In this document: positions 21,724 through 32,660 of the stretch, in pieces
Layout: each line of letters opens with the position of its first letter
How positions within the stretch are numbered: the first letter of the stretch is position 1
Source of the DNA: Bemisia tabaci
Lineage: Eukaryota; Arthropoda; Insecta; Hemiptera; Aleyrodidae
Length of the DNA stretch: 64,000 nt
Assembly: GCF_918797505.1 (NCBI RefSeq)
Contig: NC_092801.1
Location: 25,822,477-25,886,476 of the forward strand
Direction: 5' to 3'
Program-made: the position numbers and the translations under genes
The notes under the pieces: generated by a model
What the model was told of the DNA's origin: nothing
Seen by the model: the letters and a program-made list of their open reading frames with translations, nothing else
Database searches by the model: none

Positions 21724-22860
21724 AGTGCAGTTAAGACAGCAAAAATGACAAATAAAATCCAACACGACCAGCGTGGAGGCTTTTTCAATGTTAATCTTCC
21801 GAGTCGTTGGTAAGGCGCAATGATACAACTATTCGTGCTCTCTGGAATGCGGGAGGTATCACGCCACGATTGAAGGCGTTTTCAAATCCGCCAAGTTCCG
21901 ATACCGGGACTGTCCCGCCACACCTAGTTTGGAGCACAAGATCGATGGAATGACGGATTTTAGGAGTTAATGCAACATTCCTGCACACACATCCTTGTTC
22001 CAAATTATTGTTTATAGCTTTTGTTCCCTTTAAAATGAGCGTGTAATTCTCTGGAAACGTTTTGAATGTGTTCTCCCTCTATTTAAGCTATTCATACTTA
22101 TGTTTCGCAGTACTTTATTTCCTTATATAGTTGATTGGAGTTTCCATTACTTATTTCTATATTAAGCCAATTGTTCATTTTTAATCCGCCCAGAAAATTA
22201 CAAATTTACGATCCTAACTTGAACAAACTTTGACTATGCGGTTACGATGGTAAAAGTGACTGCAGTAGTGCAACAATTCTGCATACACATATCCGTGTTT
22301 CAAATTTTTTTAAAGCTATTGTTCCCATTGAGAATGGCCGAGTAATTTGCAGGAAATGTCCTGAATGTGTTTTCCTCCTCCTTACGTTTTTTATATTCAT
22401 TTTTTACGCACTTTCTTGTATAAGTCCCTGTACACCCGGGCGCAAATTAAAACTACTTATTTCGACGAACTGGATGATCCAGGGACAAGTTGAAGGTGAG
22501 TTATAACAAATTAATGGAACAAAGTCACCGGAAGACCCTCAGACCCTGCTCGTGTGGACAAAGCCTTATATTGTTGATTGGAGTTCCCAATATTTTGTTT
22601 TAAATTTAGCCACTTGTTTGTTTTGAATCCTCCTATGAAAATTACAAATTTGCTTAATACAATCCCAATTTGAGAACACTAACTATGCGATTGACAAAGA
22701 AAAACCGACACGACCAGCGTGGAGGCTTTTTCAATGGTAATCTTCCGAGACGTTGGCAAGGCGCAATGATACAACTATTCGTGCTCTCCGGAATGCGGGA
22801 GGTATCACGCCACATTTGAAGGCGTTTTCAAATCTGCCAAGTTCTGTCCTGCCGCACTGT
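21724..22860 (-). repeat. Repeat U, fuller reverse copy
   Basis: Read on the minus strand, an end block (22860-22690) is followed by about 0.75 kb of internal DNA and a second end block (21926-21724). This matches 2610-2786 plus 3838-4797 in reverse. No Z repeat follows it. The frame at 21791-22003 resembles the frame at 4508-4708, but the third copy has a stop in it, so I do not call a gene. Confidence 0.6.
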
Positions 22861-23073
22861 TAAATTGAGATTTATGGCTCATAATATTACCCGAAAACTT
22901 TGATTCTGTCTGCAAAATCTAGCACACGTGTAATGTTTCATGAGGTATCAAACACTTTTTTTTTTATTTGTCCAAACTCCTCCTGTAAATAGTATGATTC
23001 ATTCCGGTTTTTTATTTTCCTTGCATTAAAAATGTTTTGCCACTAAAAAGTAAACTGCTGATAATAATTCGAC

Positions 23074-23077
<4 letters not shown>

Positions 23078-23116
<39 letters not shown>
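23078..23116 (+). repeat. T39 homopolymer
   Basis: Thirty-nine T residues, the counterpart of A38 at 16341-16378 in the inverted duplicate. Confidence 0.85.
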
Positions 23117-23208
23117 CATTTAATAATTTATCTGCGAGGTCCAGTGTGTAGTTTATTCCGTAAATCATGAGAAAATACTATATTTGACTCAATTTTTAAT
23201 TTCGTATA

Positions 23209-23461
23209 CTGCCGTGCTAAGGAAAAACGCCGTATGAGCCTTCAGATGTTGCCAAGTTTCCTTCGATTAAAACCGACTTTACTGGGAAAATTGAAAATAT
23301 TATTTTTCAAAATTTTCAGACACTTTTGTAGGCAATTTAACCTAAAATATCTGAAAATTTCAGGGAAAAATATGCATGAATTTTGCCTGAAATACATGTT
23401 TTATCGAGGGAAATTTGGCAACTCCAGAATGTTCATACGGCGTTCTTCCTTAGCACGGCAG
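23209..23461. mobile_element. MITE S2
   Basis: This is a full S-family copy with CTGCCGTGCTAAGGAAAAAC and the complementary right end, with TA on both sides (23207-23208 and 23462-23463). The frame at 23234-23482 is the repeat itself. Confidence 0.8.
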
Positions 23462-23463
23462 TA

Positions 23464-25052
23464 TACAGGTCCACCCGGATGAAAAAGAATGTTAGTGATT
23501 ATTACATTCCTGTTTTCGTGGTCATACTGCTGCAAGCATTTATTACCGCCACTAAGCCATTCACATTGCCTTCTTTTGTAATTGAAGGCAAACTGATCAG
23601 AGTGAGAACACTACAATGAAGTCATATTGATATGATTAAATCATGCTGGAAACGAGTGAAAATGAAGCTTCAGGACGTCCTTTTACTTGAACTTCGCTAC
23701 TTTGTTGCGAAGGGCCATCCTGGAAAGTTTGATGGGAGGTTTTCAATGGAAAAGGAGAGGGCCCAATTCCCTTAGGAACAGGAGGACAAAAACCGCAAAA
23801 AGCCATGATTTTGATCACACTTGTGATTCAGACACTTAAGATCGAAAAACGAAAAAATTGGAAGAAAAATGTTCCCAATTTCTTCTGAAAATGAGTGGAT
23901 TGTTGAAGGAAATTTGGTAACGTCTGTACGATCAAACTTTTTTTTATTTAGATAGAAGTAATGCCATGCCACTCTGTTTGTGTAGAAGTGCATCTACACG
24001 TTCCTTAATTTTCTTGAAGAAATTTCTTAAAAATACATGTTTTCATTTTTTTATCTACTTTTTTCAATTGGCAGATCTAAGGAAAATTTTACTCAACATT
24101 TTATCTGAATAACTGAAAGAAAAATATTCAGATTAATTCATCAAAGTCAATTCGTTATTTAACTACCAAAAATATCACAAAAAAAACTACGGGTGTATGA
24201 TACTAACTGTTAAGAAAAGGAGTATTGGGCATGATACCTCTATTATTAGACCTCCCAACAGCTTGATGTGCTAATTCCTTGAAGGAGTTTTTTTTTACTA
24301 TAGCGTTGCTTCAAACCATAATCCTATGAATGAATTAATGCTACGTGGTGAAAAGAAGATTCTATTTTAAACTGTTTCCCCTTCAATGAGCTTTTTGCAA
24401 AAAGGTGTCTAAACTGTCGTGCTAAGGAAAAACAACGTCCGAGCATTCGAATGAACCTAACTCAGAAGCACGCCACGTCACAGATCAGTGGACAAATTCT
24501 TGTTCATCTGCATACAATCCTCGTTGCTGCAAACTACGGAAGTCTGGCTTTTTTACTCGTGGAAAATTTTAGATAGGCCAATCGGTCAAAAATTGACCCA
24601 AATACAAAAAAATTTACAATGAAAACAGTTGTGTTAACTAGTGCATTTAATTCGAAACGCAATTTAACTCGAATCTTAAGCAGTTCAAAAGTTATTGTCA
24701 AAAAACTGTTTTTCATATGACTCTCCTTTCCCTCCTTAAGAGAAGACCAGATAAAGAATCGACCATTTTTGAGCGTCTCAAACCATACCCTGTAACGTGA
24801 CGGTTGCGATGATTTAGCTTTGGGCCCAGTCTCGATGGCAGATGGAACAACCTCTTAATGGATGAGGTGACCTGAGAATTCTAAAAATTACTATTGTACT
24901 TACTTGAGAGCAAAAAAAATGTATTTTTCATATTGATAATTTGGTATGTATTGTTTAAATTGTACTTTATGAAATATTTGATTGTTTAACTCATGAGGAG
25001 TCCCAGGAGGAATCTTACATCCTTAAAAACCAGCAAGATCTCTCAAACTGTG
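23464..25052. other. Intergenic, no gene seen
   Basis: This has short chance frames only. A half S-family end is at 24415-24460 (GTCGTGCTAAGGAAAAACAA). Nothing else is shared with other parts of the window. Confidence 0.45.
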
Positions 25053-25665
25053 TGAAGGAAATACGTAATCACTCTGAACACAAAACGCCTTCAGTCTTTA
25101 CGATATGCAATTTCAACGGAGGAGGTAAAGTTGCGTCTGCAGTGTTTGAAGGCGCTTTAACGCTCTGCAGTGAAACATAGAAGCTAACTTCTAAACAATC
25201 GAGGCTGTTGATTCTTTGAAAATAAATAAATAAATTAATCGATGGAATTTATAATTGTTGTGGTAAATTGCACGTCGTTCTGACAAAAAATATAGCCTCC
25301 ATCGAATCTTCTTCTCATAAAAGAGAAATAAACGTTCTTTGTTTTCATTAAATAATTAATGATTAAAACTTTTTACTTACGAAAAGTTTGACCCTACTGG
25401 GCACAAAAATGATACAGATTACGTTTAAACTTGTTCTTCAAAAAATTATAGAGCAATTTCCATCAAGGTATCTAAATCCGATTTTTTTATACTGTTTTAT
25501 GTAAAAGAAATACGTAATCACTCTGAATATAAAAGGCGTTCAGTCTTTACGATATGCAATTTCAACGAAGGTAATGGAGTTGCGTCTTCTGTATTTGAAG
25601 GCGTTTTAACGCTCAACAAGAGTGGCTCTAATCTTCACCGAAAATAAAACTAATCGATGACAACT
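25053..25665 (+). repeat. Duplicated noncoding block, two direct copies
   Basis: The unit at about 25053-25245 recurs at about 25498-25665. Shared blocks include GAAATACGTAATCACTCTGAA, CAGTCTTTACGATATGCAAT, TTTGAAGGCG-TTTAACGCTC and AAAATAAA-TAATCGATG. The copies differ by scattered substitutions and have no common frame or inverted termini. It could be an old tandem duplication or a repeat family without visible ends. Confidence 0.6.
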
Positions 25666-25881
25666 GAACTTTTTCTCGTGGATAGTCATATTCAGTGAGA
25701 GAGGTTCAACTCAATTCTACAAAGAGTACTTCGATTACGCCGAGTATTCGAAGGAAGTACAAGAGTTTCCTTTAAATCGCGACGTATGCAACACGTCTAT
25801 AATGATGCTAGAATAGTCATCTCCATACGCCTTGCGCAGAAAATGATCACCCGACTAGACGCAGTGACAATCACGCACCAC

Positions 25882-26131
25882 ACTGCCTTTCGAAGCAAAA
25901 ACGCCGCATGAGCCTTCAGACGCTGCCAAGTCTTTCTCATTAAAATATTTATTTTTGAGGAAAGTTGTGCATATTTTTCTTTGAAATTTTCAGCTATTTT
26001 AAATTAAAGTGGAAACAACTTTGAAAAAATTGGTAGAAAAATATTTAGACTTTCAACAGTCAATTAGTTTTTATTGAAGGAAATTTGGCAACTTCTAAAA
26101 GCTCATGCGGCGTTCTTTCTTAGCGCACGGA
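25882..26131. mobile_element. MITE S3
   Basis: A diverged S copy with ACGCCGCATGAGCCTTCAGA at the left and its inverted counterpart ending CTTTCTTAGCGCACGG. The terminal bases are altered. Confidence 0.7.
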
Positions 26132-26702
26132 AATACAGTCCACGTTTTTTGTCAAGTTTACACGCAGAATCAGTGGCGACTCTCACAAGTTGGCATCATT
26201 GTTTTCCCCCAATTAAATGTATGTAAAACAATCGATTCTCAGTGAGGTAGCTTGCCTCACCTAAAATGAATTAAAATAATTACCACAGGCCAAAATAGGC
26301 ATTGGAATCAATATTTACGCTGGGCAAATAACGAGAGCCTAGTTCCGCACACTTTTTATTCCTCTTTTGATACAGGTACATTTAATTTTGTCACTAAGAG
26401 TTAGTACGTGAGAAAATTCTCCCATCGTAAAATACACCAAAATATCAATGATTAATTTGACTCAAGTTATTTCGATTTTCTGTAAGCGGAAAGTGTAAAT
26501 TAACGTCTGTAGACAGAAAGCTCATTTCTCTAACTTATGAGCTAAATTGGGAAATTTTTAATGCGCCCCATGTATATTTTCAATAAAACTTCGATAATAG
26601 AGCAGATACTGTTGTGTTTAATTTCACGACCTGCAAGTCCGTTTTAATCGTAGATTAATTTTTTTAAAAAACTAGGCATTTGAGAATTGTGTTCCCGCAC
26701 AG

Positions 26703-28365
26703 CATAATAAAGATAGATAGATGGATAGAATTTTATTGATGCATACAGCCTATAGTAAAAAGCCCCGGCACAAGTCAAATTTCAAATTTATACATCAATT
26801 ACAACAATTTAAACGAAATTAGTTATACAGGTTCTTCGAAAAATTCCCTAATAGGCCTTATTTTTTATTTTTATTTTCAATTTGTTAACCCTTACCTGCT
26901 CAGTGGTCAGTTATACTGACCACCTTTTTAAATAATTATTCATGGCCGTTTTGGCGCGACATACCCTTACCAACCATGTAGTTATACTTGGGATATGGTC
27001 CAGAATATGAAAAAAAATATTTCCGGGCGATGTTATGGTGGCAATATTGTTTTATCATCTATTGTTTACCTCCGATTCGTTGGAGGTTTGGTGCCGCCGG
27101 TGTTATCTCCAGTTTTGCGGTTGTCAGTTGCTTGTGCGACGCAAATGGTTCTGATTTAGTAGTAAAATATTAAGTCAGACTATAATGCTGTGAGAATGTC
27201 ATTTGGCAAGTGAAAAATTCAAAAGTTTTGATTATTTAATTCATGCTGGAACATGGTGGTTAGTATAACTGACCACCGAGCAGGCGGCTAGGAGCTGGAA
27301 CTGGATACTTGTTGCTGAGTGGATTCATCCTCTCCTCATTTTGACGATTTATTTCATTTAATTGTTTCAAACGTATTAAACAAATAATTAAATGACCTCG
27401 AGGTAATCAAACTTTCAGTCTGATTATTTCATTTTTTTTTTTAATTTATTATTTTTCTATTATTTTTTTATCGGTAATTTTAATGATTATGTTCATATTA
27501 CTTTTAATTATTGACCAAAATTATTATTTTAAAATTGCTAGTCTCATGTGGGAAAGGACCATTATCGTTACATTTTGAAAAAATGAATTTATTTCATTGC
27601 GACTAGTCTTTGATTGCCTTCTTACTTATTCCAGTTACGCTCATATGTTCCTCACTTCAAGTTTTTTTTATATATTTCTGCTCTTTTTATACTCTTTTAT
27701 AATAAATTATACATTTTTCTAAGACTAGCTTCACTCAATTTCCAAAAACAGAGACTCTATCACTTACAAACATGTAAGAAAAAGTGAAAAACTTACAAAA
27801 TCTACGTAGTCAACATTTATAATTCACTGGTAAAGTTAGTATGGAAGGTAAGGGGAGGTCTGCGGGGAAGGGGGTGGGGGCTTGGAGGGCAGAAAGTGAA
27901 TGTCTTGCGCGGATAGGTAGAGACAAGGATCATTTTTTACACAAAAATAAAAAAAAAACACGAAAATTATATCAACATAGGTGAATAGGGAATTTGCGTA
28001 TTCCTATCCTGCTCAGTGGTCAGTCATACTGACCACCCTTTTTTGTCAAAATTTTTGGGTAAAAAAAAGTCAAAAAAATTTTTTTTCACTAATTTTGAGT
28101 TATTTAGACCCGAGAGGCCTTAGAAAACTCGAAATTTCAAAACCCATAATGTGTGCAGGTAAGGGTTAAGGAATATGTTGACGGTACTTTCCTTGTACAT
28201 CACTTTCAATTCGCTGCTCAAGGTGTTGAAAAACGTTATCGCTTGATTTTTCGTTAATTTACTCTTCCTAGTTTTTACAATATTATTGTCTATGAAGCAA
28301 TGTCTGGTGCCATATCCATGATTAAGGGTCAAGAACACATCAATTAGTACATTTCAACATTTACA
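26703..28365 (-). pseudogene. 5'-truncated non-LTR retrotransposon (LINE) 3' end, interrupted
   Basis: The minus strand from about 28338 encodes HGYGTRHC..., a polar stretch, then ITFFNTLSSELK and VNIFLN. This is the pattern at the C terminus of many LINE reverse transcriptases (Y-TR, then FN-LP/S-EL, then F-LK). After an insertion at TTAA the frame resumes at 26888 with KLKIKIKNKAY and a stop; the copy at 44566-44776 reads on further. The 3' UTR ends GCATCAATAAAATTCTATC followed by TATC-type repeats (26703-26722). The upstream part is missing beyond about 28365. It is dead: truncated and split. Confidence 0.7.
26889..28165. mobile_element. piggyBac-type nonautonomous element, 1277 bp, TTAA target
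   Basis: TTAA-CCCTTACCTGC at 26885-26899 and GCAGGTAAGGG-TTAA at 28155-28169 give an 11-bp perfect inverted repeat starting with CCCT and a TTAA duplication, the hallmark of piggyBac. The paralogous LINE end at 44758-44761 has one TTAA and no insert. A motif built from GGTCAGTTATACTGACC occurs at 26905, in inverted form at 27256, and at 28017. It may be a transposase-binding site or an internal end. No transposase is encoded, and the frame at 26988-27173 is not recognised. Confidence 0.85.
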
Positions 28366-28982
28366 AATTATCGCACATACTTGGCAACACTCACCATTTT
28401 GCCACCTACACATATCAGGCACAAATCTGGTCAAAATAATGTCAGCTTAAAATACGCAACGGAGACAATTTTATCAATGGTAACTACTTTCGAACTTATT
28501 TTTCCCTCTATTATTTGTCAAAATAGGTGGTTGCTTTGACCGAGTCTAAAACCCCTGGGGCCGTAAATCTGCGTGTTCGTATTTTTTGACGAATGCGTTT
28601 TGAATAACAACCACCTAAACTCAGGCGAGGATCGCGTATAGATATGTGATTTTTGCTTCACACAGCAGGATTGTGTACGTATTCGATAGCGACTCACATG
28701 AAGACAAGGCGGTTCACATTACATTTAGGTAAATTGAAAGGGAAAACGTAAAAGATCTTGGAACACGTCTCTCTGAGATCAAATGACAGGGAAGCGCGCG
28801 TCAGGATGACAGGAATTCAGACCCATCACTGAACAAATGAGGAGGTATTCATACATCCTATACCTCATTATGCTTCGCTGCTATTTCCAGCCGAAATATC
28901 TACCTAGGTAATGTTTAGTTACTGTTCCCTTTAATAATGCCAATTTCATTTTGACGTCACCTTGGTCACGACTGACGATGAG
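28366..28982. other. Intergenic, no gene seen
   Basis: No frame, RNA or repeat that I can name. Confidence 0.4.
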
Positions 28983-29450
28983 CAGTGGCGTAGCGTGAAT
29001 GATCAGGGTGTCTACTGAAACAGGCTGGCCAAAAGTCAGTACTTTAACAATACTTTTACAGTACGTTCCCAAGAAATTCAGTACCTCCTCAACAGAAAAA
29101 TTCAGTACTTTTTCAATACCTCCATTTGACGAAATTATAAAAATTTCAAAAATTTGAATTTCTCGTTCAAATTGCGAAAAAATGACAAAAATTCCAGACC
29201 CTCTTACGGAATTTCCGCACCTTTTCAGTACTTCTGGACCCAACTTAAAAAATCAGTACTGCTCCCGGACTTTTCGGGAATTCCTGACTTGTAGACACTC
29301 TGATGATCGATTATCGATATTTCTCCATTTGAAGCTATGGTAAAGAATCGATTATCAAGGTGTTCGCTACAAACACCCTGTTTATCGATCATTTTCCATA
29401 GGTTTGAATGACAGATCAATCGATATATCGCTTAACACACCACGCCACAG
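28983..29450. mobile_element. hAT-type MITE Q1, interrupted by a CAGGG element
   Basis: CAGTGGCGTAGCG... at 28983 and ...CCACGCCACAG at 29450 are the Q-family ends; other copies are 52688-52852, 53188-53353 and 56531-56701. The flanks ACGATGAG and ACGATAAA are a decayed 8-bp duplication. Internal Q features are present: the ATCGATTATCGATA-type ends and a GGTGTTCG...CGAACACC-like centre. A 299-bp element splits it at ATGAT. Confidence 0.7.
29004..29302. mobile_element. CAGGG-terminus element, 299 bp, 5-bp TSD
   Basis: CAGGGTGTCTAC at the left and GTAGACACTCTG at the right are flanked by ATGAT (28999-29003 and 29303-29307). The Q2 copy has the same place unoccupied (reverse strand of about 52827-52846, GCGTGAATGATCGATTATCG), which confirms both the insertion and the 5-bp duplication. 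CAGGG ends fit hAT, where a clade with 5-bp duplications is known; that assignment is an inference. Confidence 0.7.
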
Positions 29451-29765
29451 ACGATAAAGAGGAAAAATGGAGGAGAAGAGAATGGTCCCGGGATTTTCAT
29501 GATTCGATATAAACCAGAAAAAATGAATAAACTGATCCAAATCCAAAATTTGTAGTTCCTTGTATCGCCACATTTCCCATGCACGACTAATCACAAATTG
29601 AATGAGAGTTATTTTAAAAAAAAAATTGCTGACACAAGACTTTATACTGAAGAGTATGGATCTTCACAAAATAAATGCACAAACATTTTGTTTCAACGAG
29701 GCAAACCATGCGCAATCTCTTACAACTTCAATGAACCTGATGCAAACTTCATCTAGAGCACATAT

Positions 29766-29992
29766 TGGAGAAAAAAATCGCTTGGATCTAGAGTCCAGAC
29801 TCCTAAAATCAACGACAAGAAAAAATAATTTTGATTCAATCGCTTTTTTGCTTGAATCAAAAGGAGATCCGCTTAAATTAAGAAGCTTGGTTCTCGATCT
29901 AAAAGCAAACATCCGATTGAATCAAGAGTATTTTTCCTTGTCAATGTTTTTAAGAGTTTGAACTCTGGATCCAAGCGACTTTTTTTTCCAGT
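29766..29992. mobile_element. MITE W1
   Basis: The inverted termini contain TGGAGAAAAAAATCGCTTGG, then GGATCTAGAGTCCAGACTC and GACAAGAAAAA. Copies at 35489-35570 (partial), 35692-35979 and 36606-37058 share them. The centre carries GATTCAATCG and AATCAAGA-type blocks. The frames at 29602-29961 are the repeat. Confidence 0.7.
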
Positions 29993-30199
29993 GCAAGAGT
30001 TGTCTCTTACAGAAAATTACTCAATAATCACGATGAGCGCATCAGGAGAGTCTAAAATACACTCCTAACTTCACAATTTCCGTGAGAAATATGCGTTCAT
30101 CTCCTCAAAAACGATACTATGACACAGGTAAACATTTCGTAAAAGGAGTCGTTCCATCCAACCCATCGGGATGCTACGCTACGCAATACTCAACAATGC

Positions 30200-30352
30200 G
30201 CAGGCTTTTCTCTTTTTGCTGCCGCTAAAATTCAGTGAAATTGTTAAACAGATTCAACCAACAATTTTTCCGTAAAAAATAAAATGGCGGCGGAGATTTT
30301 CAAACGTCGCATGGCGCTTGTGGTAATTTGGCCGGAGGGTGACGAATATCAT
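30200..30352. repeat. MITE D1, right-hand part
   Basis: It matches the right half of D2 (31269-31518): TTTTTGCTGCCGCTAAAATTC, GGCGGCGGAG and CGTCGCATGGCGCTTGTG to GGGTGACGAAT. The left terminus is missing. Confidence 0.6.
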
Positions 30353-30555
30353 CGAGCATCATCATACATCATTTGATCTAAAAACGTCGCTCCTCAGTCG
30401 CAATGGAGTATCTCGATTTTCACATGATCCTTGTTGTACATAAGACTCCATGCTTTTTGGGGCTCATGCGAAAAAGAGACACGCCCTTACGTCGTCAGAG
30501 GAACGACGAAAAATGTAACACTAATGTGCCTCGAGCGACAAGTTAAAACATGCTA

Positions 30556-30761
30556 CACTGGAAAAAAAGATTGGTAGAATTTACCATTTCTCAAGGAATG
30601 GTAAATTCTACCAATCTCCAAGTCAATTCTGTCAGAGGTATGGTTACCTGTACCAGTATATAGTAACGTTGACCTTCCTTCTGGCAGAATTGACTCTAAA
30701 TTGACGCTGTGTGTAATACAGCGTGAAGGAATGGTAAATTCTACCAATCTTCTTTTTCAGT
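30556..30761. mobile_element. MITE T1
   Basis: CACTGGAAAAAAAGATTGG at the left and CCAATCTTCTTTTTCAGTA at the right, with GGTAGAATTTACCATT-type repeats and the inner mirror GTACCAGTATATAGTAAC. A related copy is at 61180-61377. Target duplication is unclear. Confidence 0.7.
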
Positions 30762-31268
30762 ATACAGACAAGAAACGTCAATAATAAGCTTTTCCGGTTG
30801 AGAAAAAAGACAATTTAGCTGGTTTGAGCCAAAATAAAACTGAATACATTCTTAACATATCAAAGTCGATAACAAAGTCTAACAGCCAAACAACTATTCA
30901 ATCGAAAGAAAATTTCGAAGCCTTCCTTTATCAAATAATTCCCACGTCTATGCCCCCGGAACCAAATTCTCTCATGCGCCTCCCAACCAGCTTGAATAAT
31001 TCGGAAATGCATTCATGTCCCATAAGTTTCTGTGCTTCTTGTAACTCCTGTAACGCTAACAACAACACCCACAACACTTTGGGATTATCTTCGATATCAA
31101 CGAGATGCTATCTTTTCGCAAGTTCACTAACAAGGGGTGCTATGTGGGGCCGTTTTCAACGTAAAGGGCTGCATCCTGCAATATAATTTTCCTCAATCCC
31201 TTCATTTTTATGAATAGAAGAAATCGTATCTCTTGTAATTTTGAAATTCTATGACTATTTAATATATT

Positions 31269-31518
31269 GTCACCATCCGGTCAAAGTATGACAAGCGCCA
31301 TGCGACTTTTAAACTTTTCCGTTGCAATTTTTCTTTTACAGAGAAATTGTTCAACGAAGCTGTTCGATTATTTCACTGAATTTTCTTTTTGCTGCCGCTA
31401 AAATTCAGTGAAAATTTTAAACCAGATTTAACCAACAATTTCTCTGTGAAAATATAAAACGGCGGCGGAGTTTTTTATACGTCGCATGACGTTCGTGATA
31501 ATTTGGCTGGAAGGTGAC
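31269..31518. mobile_element. MITE D2, 250 bp
   Basis: GTCACCATCCGGTCAAAGTA at the left pairs with the right end ...TTTGGCTGGAAGGTGAC. Inner inverted blocks are GACAAGCGCCATGCGACTT and CGTCGCATGACGTTCGTG. Partial relatives are at 30200-30352 and 34578-34632. Confidence 0.7.
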
Positions 31519-31599
31519 GAATAAATTATTGAAAGACCAGCGTGCTGATCACAGTGTCATAATTGCCTCCTACGAACCAGAATGCAAGTTCAGCGTGAT

Positions 31600-31957
31600 A
31601 ACGTACAAAATAATGCTATTAAGAAACCTGCATCTTTTGTTATATGCCCCTCTCAGTTACACATGTTTTAATAACTTGCCATACCTATCAAGAATTAAGA
31701 TCCAAAATTTTCCCTCCACTTCCTGATCTCCATACCATCCTTTCAAAGTTTTTTCATGAAATCCCTCTATTTTTCAAACGAATTTATCTCCAAATGTAAT
31801 GTATTCCTTCCTTGTCCTATCTTTTAATTTTGTGTTCTGCCCTTTTGTGATCCCTACTTTTTAAATTGTTAAATTCTGTACTATACTATTTTAATCTCTC
31901 CTCTAAGGTGTTAATGGCTCAAATGTTATAAGCACCAAATGAACGTATATACCAACC
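31600..31957 (+). pseudogene. Possible LINE 3' end remnant
   Basis: The plus strand has a decayed frame (YAPLSYTCFNNLPYLSRI) that loosely recalls LINE C termini (PLSRT-F-NS-L-RL). It is followed by a T-rich tail, a stop-rich stretch and GGCTCAAATGTTATAAGCACC, then an ACCAACC-type short tandem end at 31948-31960. There is no second copy here to test it, so the call rests on general appearance. Confidence 0.3.
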
Positions 31958-32297
31958 AACCAAACTAATTCTTCAAAGTACTGTAGAGATTCTTTATTTT
32001 GACTCGACAAAGCAGCAGATATTATCAAAAGAATCGTCGCACACACCATAAACACAAACATTGAGAAAAAAAGAGATTTCTTCCGCAAGTTTCTTAACAA
32101 CAGGGGGAAACTTTTTTCCTCTCGAAAGCGAAACCACTCAACCTACTTACCTTCTTGATGACTACTTAATGTTACCTTGCTTCGTTTTCCTGCACAAAGA
32201 ACTGTTAAAAACTATCAAGTAGGTCGTTTCATTAAGGTGAATCAGGCTTTCGAATCATAATTGGTGAAGAAAAGTGGTCTTAAATGGATGAATTTCT

Positions 32298-32660
32298 GAC
32301 GGAAGTATACGCATTATGACGTGAGCCCTGTTATGCATATCGACGGTGTAAGTCCGCAATCACATAACTCGTTTGTGGTGTCTGAAAATCTCCGCCTCTA
32401 AGTTATTATTTTAAAGGAAAACAAATTGACGTAACACCTCGAAGGTTTTACAGAATTTTCTTCGCACAGAGAAGAAAAATCACGGCAGTTTCAAAGAATT
32501 GCTGTCAAGTAGTTTTCCGTTTAAAAAATAAAGTATGACAGGAAGTCTGCGACGTCGCAAATCGAGTTTTGTGATTCCCGACTTACACCGTCGATATATC
32601 CTTATGGGTCTCAGGGCTCATTTATTCATGCACATAGCTCCGTTTGGCAGAAGTACGACC
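32298..32660. mobile_element. MITE J2, interrupted by MITE M2
   Basis: Outer parts match J1 (33632-33753): GTATACGCATTATGACGTGAGCCCTGTTATGCA on one side and TCAGGGCTCATTTATTCATG and TGGCAGAAGTACGACC on the other. The inserted M2 lies at a TA; J1 shows the unoccupied site (ATGCACATATTCTCATGGG). Confidence 0.7.
32340..32594. mobile_element. MITE M2, 255 bp
   Basis: TCGACGGTGTAAGTCCGCAA with an inverted right end, flanked by TA (32338-32339 and 32595-32596). It has the same length as M1, in the opposite orientation. Confidence 0.8.

Larger units (their letters stand above)
22690..23461 (-). repeat. Inverted duplicate of 15996-16882
   Basis: S2, the poly-T tract, the sequence around CACGTGTGCTAGATTTTGCA and the U end block occur here in the same order as on the other strand at 15996-16882. 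The left copy alone has the 78-bp MITE; the two lie about 5.8 kb apart. A shared MITE, homopolymer and flanks mean one duplication event. Confidence 0.75.

Noticed and set aside
4508..22003. Similar small ORFs in the U repeats at 4508-4708 and 21791-22003
   Set aside because: A third copy has an in-frame stop and the differences are not biased to third codon positions, so this is repeat similarity.
31903..32100. 65-residue minus-strand ORF with a hydrophobic segment
   Set aside because: It overlaps the probable LINE tail and has no supporting signals; short hydrophobic frames are common in AT-rich DNA.
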